Positions 1 through 7,261 of a DNA stretch of 37,222 nt are shown one piece after another (positions within the stretch are counted from its first letter, which is position 1; every line of letters begins with the position of its first letter). The translations under genes and the position numbers were made by a program. The notes below the pieces were generated by a model, which was not told the DNA's origin, ran no database searches, and saw nothing but the letters and a program-made list of their open reading frames with translations. The stretch is from contig QWII01000100.1 in the NCBI GenBank assembly GCA_021405325.1, positions 1 through 37,222 of the forward strand. Reading direction: 5' to 3'. This DNA is from Caldilinea sp. CFX5. Lineage in GTDB: Bacteria > Chloroflexota > Anaerolineae > Caldilineales > Caldilineaceae.

Positions 1-546
1 CGGGCCTTTGGCTTGGTCTTCGACATCGGGACTGCGACCATCCCAGAATTGCGCCACTTCCAGCGCGGCGTTGTAGACCGTCGGCGCATTGCGGCCACCC
101 ATCACGCCCTCATGACCAACCGAGGTGGGCAAACTGTCCACGCCATACTTGTCCAACAGGTGACAGCTATTGCAGCTTATGTCCTGGTCAATCGACAGAC
201 GTGGTTCATAGTAGAGCATCCGCCCCAGATCGGTTAGTTCTTGCGTGAGGGCATATTTATCGGTGGTTGCTTCTGTCGGCAAGGGGGCAAAGTGAACCGC
301 AATCGTCGGGTCGATCAACCCGGCGACAGGCGCCGCGCTCGGTTGGGTCGCGGTCGTGGGATCTGAGGCGGCCGGCGCCGCGGCTTCAGTCGTTGTCGTC
401 ACCGCGGTTGTCGCCGCTGCTGCGGTGGCTGTGGGCGCGGTGGTGGCGGTTGGTTCGGCGGTGGGTGGTGGCGGGTCAGAATCGCCACAACTGATGGCAA
501 GGATCAGCACAATGGCGAGAAATAACAACAGGGCAATTCGTTTCAT
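1..546 (-). CDS. Di-haem cytochrome c peroxidase family lipoprotein (N-terminal part, runs off the left edge)
   Basis: The frame is open from the ATG at 546 to the window edge (182 residues seen, no stop). It begins with a lipoprotein signal (hydrophobic residues 4-19, lipobox AIS-C at Cys20), then a low-complexity Ala/Thr/Pro linker to about residue 75. A conserved part follows: LGRMLYYEPRLS at 108-119 and a haem-binding CNSCH at 125-129, followed by VGHEGVMGGRNAPTVYNAAL and FWDGRSPDVEDQA. This is the usual N-terminal order of the MauG/CcpA-type di-haem peroxidase family, which reduces hydrogen peroxide with electrons from small cytochromes or oxidises protein substrates. The second haem domain should lie to the left of the window. 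Location would be the outer face of the cytoplasmic membrane. An AGGAG-like site (AGGAGTCTCC region) lies just before the ATG. Family call is firm; the exact substrate is not visible. Confidence 0.88.
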   Translation of the reverse strand, partial: MKRIALLLFLAIVLILAISCGDSDPPPPTAEPTATTAPTATAAAATTAVTTTTEAAAPAASDPTTATQPSAAPVAGLIDPTIAVHFAPLPTEATTDKYALTQELTDLGRMLYYEPRLSIDQDISCNSCHLLDKYGVDSLPTSVGHEGVMGGRNAPTVYNAALEVAQFWDGRSPDVEDQAKGP

Positions 547-713
547 AGGAGACTCCTGTTCAATAGAAGGATGATTTGCTTGTATTAAATTTCACAAATT
601 GCTTGCGTTATGCAATACGTGAAAAAATATACAAATATTCCCACTACGACAAAAGTCGCAATTCTTTAAGGTTGAATTGTTCGTTTGTTTGTTTACCTGT
701 TCGTTGGTTCGCC

Positions 714-752
714 GATTGAGCTTGTCGATTGAGCTTGTCGATTGAGCTTGTC
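714..752. repeat. Three tandem copies of a 13-bp unit inside a hairpin
   Basis: The unit gattgagcttgtc occurs at 714-726, 727-739 and 740-752 and is followed by gaaatcgccgaacc, which pairs with ggttcgccgat upstream (706-716). The tgagcttgtcgaa core returns as the loop of another hairpin at 10908-10980 and in altered form near 36355, so this is a dispersed palindromic element whose loop was expanded here. It sits between the 3' end of the anti-sigma gene and the start of the peroxidase gene. No gene is seen in 547-777. Confidence 0.8.
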
Positions 753-777
753 GAAATCGCCGAACCGGCGCGACCGG

Positions 778-1593
778 TTATGGCAGTTGTGTGCGTGCCG
801 TGGTTGCCAGGTCGAGCAATTCATCCAGCGGTACTTCAATATCACCAATCAGGACATAAGCCTGTGTCGCGGTGTGCCAGACAATCGCGCGATGGACGCC
901 ATCATCACGCAGCCAAAATTCTTGGTCGGCGTAGCGGATAGGGGCTGTGGCCGGTAAGGGGAAGCTTTGCCTAGACAGGGTGGTGAGGGAAGTGCGCTGT
1001 CCGTTGCCGCGCATGTAGAGAAAGTGGGCGATGCCTTGTTGGCGGAATTCGTCGATGCGGGCGCCTTTGAGTTGCCATTCGTGGTTGAGGAGCGGCACGG
1101 GGACGGGCTGTGACAGTCGCGCCGCCACCCACACGCTGATCTGGTCGGCGTTGCCGGTGACATCAAGCGCCGGTTGCTGTTCAAAGTAAAGCTCATGGCG
1201 CTGAAAGAGCAGATTCAACGCCACCAGTGCGTCATCGACCGGCTGCTCCAACCACCAGACTACCCCGCTCAACAGGCAGAGCCAGAGCAAAGTATAAGCC
1301 ACGCCGACCAACGGGCGCAGGGGTTGCGGGGTTGATAACCAGGCCCACCACCGTTGCCGGCGGGGCGGGGCAGGGGCGAGGGCGCGCTGCACCTGGGCGT
1401 GAAGGGTGGCCGGTGCGTGGGTGCGCCGCAAGCGCGTGCGCAAGGCCAGCCGCGTCCCTTCTTCCGCCGCCACTGCCGCCGCCAGGGCAGGCTCTACCGC
1501 CAGCCGTTCGGCGAAAGCCTGTTGTGCGGGCGACGTTAATGCGCCATCCAGATAGGCATGGATCTGCTCCAGGTTGGGCGAAGAATTGCTCAT
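778..1593 (-). CDS. Anti-sigma factor, single-pass membrane protein
   Basis: The product is 271 residues. The start is the ATG at 1593, which overlaps the TGA of the upstream sigma gene (ATGA), so translation is probably coupled; the frame extends further upstream but that part lies inside the sigma gene. Residues 8-50 (LEQIHAYLDGALTSPAQQ and following) resemble the N-terminal domain of anti-sigma factors paired with ECF sigmas. The HxxxCxxC zinc motif of ZAS-type anti-sigmas is absent: no cysteine is found before the membrane segment. One transmembrane helix lies at about 93-115. The remaining ~150 residues would be outside the membrane and hold WVAARL and QEFWLRDDGVHRAIVW stretches, possibly the sensing part. 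The expected role is to hold the sigma factor at the membrane until a signal arrives. Family call comes mainly from position and topology. Confidence 0.8.
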   Translation of the reverse strand: MSNSSPNLEQIHAYLDGALTSPAQQAFAERLAVEPALAAAVAAEEGTRLALRTRLRRTHAPATLHAQVQRALAPAPPRRQRWWAWLSTPQPLRPLVGVAYTLLWLCLLSGVVWWLEQPVDDALVALNLLFQRHELYFEQQPALDVTGNADQISVWVAARLSQPVPVPLLNHEWQLKGARIDEFRQQGIAHFLYMRGNGQRTSLTTLSRQSFPLPATAPIRYADQEFWLRDDGVHRAIVWHTATQAYVLIGDIEVPLDELLDLATTARTQLP

Positions 1594-2138
1594 GTGGGTC
1601 GATACCCTTTCTTCTCCGCATAGGTGAGAAGCCGTTGTCGTAACTTTTGGCGACCGCGCGCCAGTCGCGACATCACCGAGCCAAGCGGCCAATGAAGGAC
1701 GTCGGCGATCTCTTGATAGCTAAACCCTTCTACATCGGCCAGCAAAACAGCCAACCGCATCTCTGGCGGCAGATTGGCTAACGCGTCGGCGACCTCTTCA
1801 TCCCAAAGCTGGTCGAGGACCGTCTCTTCCAACGAAGCCGTGTCGCAGGGCGTAATGCTATCGCTGTCCAGGCTGAAGGCCGGCGGCGTCTTGCCTTGCG
1901 CACGAAAATGGTCGGTGATGATGTGGCGCAAAATGGCAAAGATCCAGGGGCGGAAGGCAGCGTCCCGGCGAAAAGTGTGCTGCGCCTGCATGGCCTTCAT
2001 GGCGACCTCCTGCACCAGATCCTCGGCCAACATGGCATCCCCCAGCATGTAATAGGCGGTGCGGTAGAGGGCATCCAGTTCGGCCAGCAGTTGTTGGCTA
2101 AAGGTTTGGGGCGCGTTGGTGTTGCCGTTCCGGTTCAT
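1590..2138 (-). CDS. ECF (sigma-70 family) RNA polymerase sigma factor
   Basis: The product is 182 residues, normal for a group 4 (ECF) sigma factor. Region 2 is visible as LYRTAYYMLGDAMLAEDLVQEV and FRPWIFAILRHIITDHFR (about residues 24-80). Region 4 is visible as LANLPPEMRLAVLLADVEGFSYQEIADVL followed by LGSVMSRLARGRQKLRQRL (about 119-172), the helix-turn-helix that reads the -35 element. It directs transcription of a small regulon when released by its anti-sigma factor, encoded next with a 4-base overlap. Two 31-bp repeats with internal dyads lie upstream and may carry its own promoter. The target stress is not visible. Confidence 0.95.
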   Translation of the reverse strand: MNRNGNTNAPQTFSQQLLAELDALYRTAYYMLGDAMLAEDLVQEVAMKAMQAQHTFRRDAAFRPWIFAILRHIITDHFRAQGKTPPAFSLDSDSITPCDTASLEETVLDQLWDEEVADALANLPPEMRLAVLLADVEGFSYQEIADVLHWPLGSVMSRLARGRQKLRQRLLTYAEKKGYRPT

Positions 2139-2170
2139 AGCACGCTGACTCAGGTTGCCGGTAGTAAAGA

Positions 2171-2263
2171 CTAATGAACGTTACGAAAATAAAGCGGTAA
2201 CTGTAGGTCATCGCCGCCGGCGTGACAAGTTCCTAATGAGAGTTACATAAATAAATCGGTAAC
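2171..2263. promoter_or_regulatory. Pair of 31-bp direct repeats with internal dyad upstream of the sigma gene
   Basis: The copies are at 2171-2201 and 2233-2263, 62 bp apart and matching at 26 of 31 positions. Each contains gttac ... gtaac (inverted), i.e. a dyad with a 12-bp AT-rich centre. A looser third copy in opposite orientation lies near 2301-2345, sharing the agtctttactaccgg block with the flank of copy one. On the minus strand a GGAAC (2233-2229), like an ECF -35 element, lies about 90 bp before the sigma start. Operator or autoregulated promoter function is inferred from position and symmetry only. Confidence 0.45.
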
Positions 2264-2371
2264 GAGGAGTCAGGCACGCCCGGCGCCGACCCGGCTTTGA
2301 TTACCGAAACAATTCCCTAACTCCCATAAGTCTTTACTACCGGGCAAAGGTTAGTTGAAATTGTCCATTGC

Positions 2372-3190
2372 CTAAAAACCCCAGTTGAAGCCCCAGTATA
2401 GCACCAACAGCGTTGCGCCGAAAATGATGCGATACCAGGCAAAAGGCGTAAAGGAGCGCTGCGAGACAAAGGCCAATAATCCGCGAATCACCACCAACGC
2501 CGAGAGAAAGGCGACAAGAAAGCCGACGGCGAAAAGCGGAATGTCAGCGGTGTTGATGACATCGCGCACGCCGATCAACTTGACGAGCGTGGCGCCGGCC
2601 ATGGCCGGAATCGCCAGAAAAAAGGAAAACTCAGTCGCTGCTACGCGTGAAAAGCCTAAGACCAGCCCGCCCATAATGGTCGCCCCGGCCCGTGAGACGC
2701 CAGGGAAGAGGATCGCCAAAACCTGGATCAACCCCACGCCAATCGCTTTGCTCATGGGGATCTCATCGACAGTGGCAACCGTGACCGGTTTGGGGCGCGC
2801 TTCGATCCACAGGATCAGGAGGCCGCCCACCAGCAGCGCAATGGCGACCGGCGCCGGTTTGAAAAGATAGGCTTCAATCAGATCATCGGTGGGCAAACCA
2901 ATAATCACCGCGGGTAATGTCCCCAGGATCAGGTTGATGATGAGCCGGCGGGCCGGTTCACTGTGCGGCCAGCTCAACGCCACGTTGAGCAACTTTTCAC
3001 GATAGACCCAGAGCACCGCCAAGATGGCGCCGAGTTGGATAAAGATAATAAAGGCATTCTCTTTTTCGCCGGTGAAGTTGAGCCAGTTTTGCACCAAAAT
3101 CAGGTGGCCGGTGGAAGAGACGGGAATAAACTCGGTCAACCCTTCCACCAACCCCAAAATGACTGCTTTGACTAAGGTCAATAAATCCAT
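2372..3190 (-). CDS. uppP: Undecaprenyl-diphosphatase (UppP/BacA family)
   Basis: UppP removes one phosphate from undecaprenyl diphosphate so that the lipid carrier of peptidoglycan and other wall polymers can be reused; it is an integral membrane enzyme, and extra copies can raise bacitracin resistance. The family signatures are visible: GLVEGLTEFIPVSSTGHL near the N-terminus (the EGxTEFLPVSSTGH motif) and PGVSRAGATIMGGL with LGFSR in the middle, plus many hydrophobic helices. The ATG at 3190 gives 272 residues; a TTG at 3199 would add three residues, and neither has a strong ribosome site. It is transcribed on its own, towards the sigma gene. Confidence 0.95.
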   Translation of the reverse strand: MDLLTLVKAVILGLVEGLTEFIPVSSTGHLILVQNWLNFTGEKENAFIIFIQLGAILAVLWVYREKLLNVALSWPHSEPARRLIINLILGTLPAVIIGLPTDDLIEAYLFKPAPVAIALLVGGLLILWIEARPKPVTVATVDEIPMSKAIGVGLIQVLAILFPGVSRAGATIMGGLVLGFSRVAATEFSFFLAIPAMAGATLVKLIGVRDVINTADIPLFAVGFLVAFLSALVVIRGLLAFVSQRSFTPFAWYRIIFGATLLVLYWGFNWGF

Positions 3191-3219
3191 AAAGTTCAAT
3201 CCGTTTCAATTTCGTTGTA

Positions 3220-3435
3220 CTATCTCAGTAGATTGGCGGGCTGATCGGCGCTGGGCTGGCGTGAGGTGAATGTAGAGGCGCTTGTTGATCTTCGATCAGG
3301 CGGCTGACCGCCCCCGCCTGGGTAAAAGCAGCTTTGATCTAACGCCAGCGCGTTACCGTCGACCGCCAAAACCGACGCATCCGTCGCAAAGCAATAAGCA
3401 TCCGGCCAGTAGCGCCGCACGGTTCCTTGTTCCAT
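3220..3435 (-). pseudogene. Truncated alanyl-tRNA editing protein (AlaX-like) fragment
   Basis: The first ~48 residues of this 71-codon frame match the start of stand-alone alanyl-tRNA editing domains: a Tyr/Trp-rich N-terminus (YWPDAY), TDASVLAVDGNALALDQ, and the hallmark FYPGGGGQPPDR. After that the sequence turns into unrelated Ser/Thr/Gln-rich residues and stops. The family normally has 200-400 residues with HxxxH and CxxxH zinc ligands, all missing here. No continuation was found in the other minus-strand frames down to 3200. It is read as the relic of a gene that hydrolysed mischarged Ser- or Gly-tRNA(Ala). Confidence 0.7.
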
Positions 3436-3528
3436 CCTTGCATTGTACTGTAATCGTCGTCACTTCGACAATTTGGGTACATAGTGGAGGCTATCTGCCT
3501 TCTCGCAACGCAAATCGTTAGCGCGCAA

Positions 3529-3562
3529 GCAGAGAGCGCTGCACCAACGCAGCGCTCTCTGC
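3529..3562. repeat. 14-bp perfect inverted repeat
   Basis: The arms gcagagagcgctgc (3529-3542) and gcagcgctctctgc (3549-3562) enclose a 6-base loop. It lies just past the stop of the large repeat protein (3607). No T-run follows on either strand, so it may be a 3' mRNA-stabilising hairpin rather than a standard terminator. Confidence 0.6.
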
Positions 3563-3606
3563 TCACACGACCTATTTCATCTTTGCGGTTGATCGACCAG
3601 CGCTGC

Positions 3607-6600
3607 CTAGCGACGGGTAATCAACGATAAATAGTACCGACTGCTATACGGCACAGCGGGATCCAGGTAATCAGGCAGACCGTCGTTGTCGCGGTCGAGG
3701 GGCGCCAAGGGATTAGGGCCGACTTCCACCTGATCGGGTACGCCGTCGCCATCGGCATCGAGGTCGAGGAAATTGGGGCGATTGTCATGGTCAGGGTCGC
3801 CGACCCCTTCCACCACATCGGGCAAGCTATCCTTGTCCTGGTCATCCCTGGCGGTGGAGAGGGTGACGATGGCTGTTGCCGTTGCCCGGAGCGGCCCGAC
3901 CGGGGTGAAGCGGGCGGTGGCAGCGGTCCAGGTCGCCACATTGGTGGTCGTCACGGTGATGGTCTGGGTCACCACCACGGTGTGGGTGGCGCCGGGGATC
4001 AAGGTATGGGGCGCCGCAGTCAGGATCACGCCAAGCTGATCATCCACCAGATCATGCTGCGTCAGCGTGATGATGCCGCTGTTGTGCAGCGTGTAGCAGT
4101 AGGCGACCGTGGTGTTGATCGGAATACGCAGCTTGTTGGTCCCGCCACAAGGTGCCGGCAGACCGGCAATCCAGACGCTTTGGGTAAATGCAATGCTCGC
4201 CGCCGGTTTGATTGTAATCGTGACGGTAGCAAGATTGGAAGCGCGGACAGTGTCGGTGGCGCGGTAGACAAAGCGGTCAAGCTTGGCATCATTGCCGTTG
4301 TGGGTATAGAGAAAGTGACCCTGATAATCAAAGGTAAGCGTGCCGTGAGCGGGATAGCTTTCGATGTTGGTGACGCCAAAGGGATCCCCGTCTGGGTCGC
4401 TGTCATTGGCAAGTAGCGTATTGGCGCCGCTGGTGAGGCGGTCGGCGCTGGCGCCCTGGAAGACGGTCAGCGTGTCATTCTGCGCTACGGGCGCCTTGTT
4501 GCCGGCGGCTGATGCGAGTTGCGCGTTGATGTTGGTGATCTGTGTGTTGGCATTGGCCGCTACCCACCTGGCGCGATCAAGGGTGCGCACGTTGTCGTAA
4601 CACTCGTCACGCCACTGGGGCGGCGTGTTGAGATCAACGAAGCAGACCGTGTAGACGCCGACAAAGATGTCATTAAAGCGATAGTTGCCCTGAGCGTCGG
4701 TGCTGGTCGTCCCAGCGCTTGTCCAATACTTCTCGCCGAGCGGATTGGTGGCGGAAAGGTAGAGCGCCGCGCTCAGCCTGGGCAGGGGCGCGCCTGTCGG
4801 CCCGCTGACAACCCCGCCGAGCGTTGGCCGTCTAGCCAACTTGGCATCGACGCCGGTGCGGTTTTGGTTGCTGATGACAGTAACGTCCTGCGCCGCATCT
4901 AAGGTGGCGGCATTCTTGTAGTACGCAGTGACATAGGGGCTGATCCGATCAATATCGGTGAGGGCAAAGCCGACGCGGTAGGCGCCCGGCGTCAGATTGC
5001 CCAGCACATAATTGCCATTGCTGTCGCTGCTGGTAAAGAGTACCGGCCACCAGCGTGGGCCGTTGGTGTCAGTCATGCGTCGATAGGCGCCGATACTCAC
5101 ATTCGGCGCTCCATTCCCGACCGGATCGGTGACGCGCCCTTGGATGCCGGCGGCCTTGCCTAACTCGGCGTTGATGTTGGGCGTTACGGTGTCGGCCTGC
5201 ACCAGCACATCGGTCGCTGTCTCAATCACTGGCGCATCGTTGTAATATTCAGAAGCATAGATGCGCAGGTCAACGTCATCAAAGTAGACCCGATAGGCGC
5301 CGGGCTTTAAGTGCGTGATGGTGTATTGCCCATTCGCATCGGTTACGCCATCCCAGCCCACCGATCCCCAGACCAGTTCGCCGTCATCATTCGCCACTTG
5401 CTGCCAGGCGGAGACAGTGATACCGGCTACCGGCTGATTGGTTGGCGCGGTGACCCTACCGCTAATGCTGCCGTCGGTGATGAGGGCGATGTTGATGTTG
5501 GAAACGGTTGTACTGCGGGCAACGGTAATCGCGGTCGCACTGGCGATGTCGTAAGCATTGTTGTAGAACTCGCGCAGGTAAAGATCTCGGCCACCAAGAT
5601 CGACAAACTCCAGACGATAGACATCCCGCTCCAAGAGCGCAATGTCATACAGGCCATCGCTCTCGGTGGTTACCTCAGTGCCGGCGTTCAGCCACTTACC
5701 GGCGAGTTCTCCTTGGGTTTCCAGGCGGTAGGCAGTGACCATAATGTCGCTGAGTGGCTGCCCTTGCGTATTGGTCACGCGACCGGTAATGTGGCTGCGC
5801 GGGCCAAGCTGGGCGTTGATGTCGGTCAAGTAGAGATCCGGCGTCAAGGTGATTGGCGTGGAAATCTGGAAGAGATCGCTATCATTGTAATATTCGGCGG
5901 CGTAGTCATCATCGTAGCTTGGGAAAAAGCCCAGGCGGTAGACGCCATCGGCCAGCAGCCCAAAGCGGTAGATGCCGTCGTCGCCGGTAAAGGTTTTCTC
6001 TAATTCCTGCCATTGATCGCTTGCCCCCACCTGTCGCCAGATGCGGATGTCAATATTTAGCAAGGGCGCGCCGGCCAGGTCTGAAACCGTTCCGATGATG
6101 CGATGGGCCGGTTTCATCTGCATATCAAGGCCGGGCAGGTGTTGGTTGGCGGCCAAGGTGATGAGGGTGGCGGTCTCGGCGCTGTCAGCATTGCGATAAT
6201 ATTGCTCGCGGTAATCTGACGGATTTTCGGCATTGATAAAGTGCAAGCGGTAGAGACCGGGCAGCAGGTTGGTCAGGGTATATTGACCATCAGCGCCGGT
6301 AGTGTAGGTGGCGGCGTTAATCCACTGTTCACTGCCGTCCCGTTGCACTTCGCACAGCACCGCTGTCACCCGTATACCGGCCAGCGGTGCGCCCTGCCGG
6401 CCTGTGACCCGCCCGCTGATGCTGCTGACTTGCGCCAATTGGGCATTGATATTTGCCGTTACCTGACCGGCCGTCACCGCAACATCGTTGGCTTCAGTGA
6501 CCGTGGCGGCATTCTCATAATATTCCGGCCCATAGAGCGGCGGGCGCTGAAACGAGGCAAAATGGAGGCGATAGACGCCGGTTGCTAGACCATTGATAAA

Positions 6601-6858
6601 ATAGGCACCACCGGGGCCGGTCTCAACTGAGCTAATCGGTCGCCAGTAACCGCCGCCGGCGCCATCGCTGGTAAAGGAGGAGACGCCTACGGTAATATTA
6701 GCCAAGGGTGTACCCTGTTCATCGGTCATGCTACCGATGATGGAACCACCGGCGGCGTACAGTTGCTGCGTGCCGAAGAGGAAAAAACAACTAGCGAGCA
6801 GTACCAACGTGAGAACAAGCGAATGATGATTGCGCCAGTTTCTGCGCCATCTGGACAT
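3607..6858 (-). CDS. Large secreted protein: seven carboxypeptidase-regulatory-like repeats, cadherin-like domain, thrombospondin type 3-like repeats
   Basis: The chosen start is the ATG at 6858, preceded by AAGGAG; the frame is open for 91 more codons upstream but only from here does a signal peptide appear (MSRWRRNW, hydrophobic 14-33, cleavage near AAGG). The product has 1083 residues. From about residue 39 there are seven repeats of ~105 residues, each opening with a G-x-V(T/S)-like strand ([16 protein letters not shown]) and closing with an EYYxNA-type motif, as in CarboxypepD_reg/SdrB-like beta-sandwich domains. Next come a cadherin-like domain ([22 protein letters not shown]), a DUF11-like domain, Asp-rich calcium-type repeats ([38 protein letters not shown]), and a tail ending YYLSLITRR. 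It is probably a cell-surface or matrix adhesin. No enzymatic motif is seen. Confidence 0.85.
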   Translation of the reverse strand: MSRWRRNWRNHHSLVLTLVLLASCFFLFGTQQLYAAGGSIIGSMTDEQGTPLANITVGVSSFTSDGAGGGYWRPISSVETGPGGAYFINGLATGVYRLHFASFQRPPLYGPEYYENAATVTEANDVAVTAGQVTANINAQLAQVSSISGRVTGRQGAPLAGIRVTAVLCEVQRDGSEQWINAATYTTGADGQYTLTNLLPGLYRLHFINAENPSDYREQYYRNADSAETATLITLAANQHLPGLDMQMKPAHRIIGTVSDLAGAPLLNIDIRIWRQVGASDQWQELEKTFTGDDGIYRFGLLADGVYRLGFFPSYDDDYAAEYYNDSDLFQISTPITLTPDLYLTDINAQLGPRSHITGRVTNTQGQPLSDIMVTAYRLETQGELAGKWLNAGTEVTTESDGLYDIALLERDVYRLEFVDLGGRDLYLREFYNNAYDIASATAITVARSTTVSNINIALITDGSISGRVTAPTNQPVAGITVSAWQQVANDDGELVWGSVGWDGVTDANGQYTITHLKPGAYRVYFDDVDLRIYASEYYNDAPVIETATDVLVQADTVTPNINAELGKAAGIQGRVTDPVGNGAPNVSIGAYRRMTDTNGPRWWPVLFTSSDSNGNYVLGNLTPGAYRVGFALTDIDRISPYVTAYYKNAATLDAAQDVTVISNQNRTGVDAKLARRPTLGGVVSGPTGAPLPRLSAALYLSATNPLGEKYWTSAGTTSTDAQGNYRFNDIFVGVYTVCFVDLNTPPQWRDECYDNVRTLDRARWVAANANTQITNINAQLASAAGNKAPVAQNDTLTVFQGASADRLTSGANTLLANDSDPDGDPFGVTNIESYPAHGTLTFDYQGHFLYTHNGNDAKLDRFVYRATDTVRASNLATVTITIKPAASIAFTQSVWIAGLPAPCGGTNKLRIPINTTVAYCYTLHNSGIITLTQHDLVDDQLGVILTAAPHTLIPGATHTVVVTQTITVTTTNVATWTAATARFTPVGPLRATATAIVTLSTARDDQDKDSLPDVVEGVGDPDHDNRPNFLDLDADGDGVPDQVEVGPNPLAPLDRDNDGLPDYLDPAVPYSSRYYLSLITRR

Positions 6859-7261
6859 GGGGACTCCTTGCCCGTGGTCGGGCGAACCATAGAAAATAGT
6901 TGCAAACGCATAATCAGTCGTCCGCAGTCGCCAGTCCAAAGTCCAGTGTCGGGTTAGACGGTGTTGCGGTCTATTGATCATAGGTGATAGCAACACCACC
7001 CGTATAGTGCCAAATGATGGAGTTGAAGATGCCTGTTCCCACAAAAGAAGATTGAGGCATTTCTGACAAAAGTGGTAAAACCATTCCACGAAAAGGCGCA
7101 GTGTGGTGACAAAAAGATATGTCATTGTCATGAGAGGGGGGGGTGAATCCGGGCCAGGGAGCTACAACCATGCTTCCATACAACCCTAGCCTGTGCTATG
7201 ATCGTTTCACAGCGAGCGAGAATCGCATCCATCGCTGTATCCTATTGCGAAAGGACGACCC
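6859..7261. other. Divergent intergenic region, no gene
   Basis: This 403-bp stretch separates the leftward repeat protein from the rightward histidine kinase. The repeat-protein frame stays open through most of it, but no plausible product is encoded there. A weak -10-like TATGAT sits at 7197-7202, about 60 bp before the kinase ATG; the -35 at the right spacing (TTCCAT, 7174-7179) is poor. A run of nine G lies at 7135-7143. Nothing else was recognised. Confidence 0.4.

Noticed and set aside
3200..3310. Continuation of the AlaX gene in another frame
   Set aside because: All minus-strand frames were read; no editing-domain residues appear after QPPDR.
5311..6003. 230-codon plus-strand frame inside the large repeat protein
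   Set aside because: It is the antisense shadow of the repeat domains with no independent support.
6859..7131. 91-codon upstream extension of the large repeat protein
   Set aside because: The AAGGAG site and signal peptide begin at 6858; the extension would bury the signal sequence.
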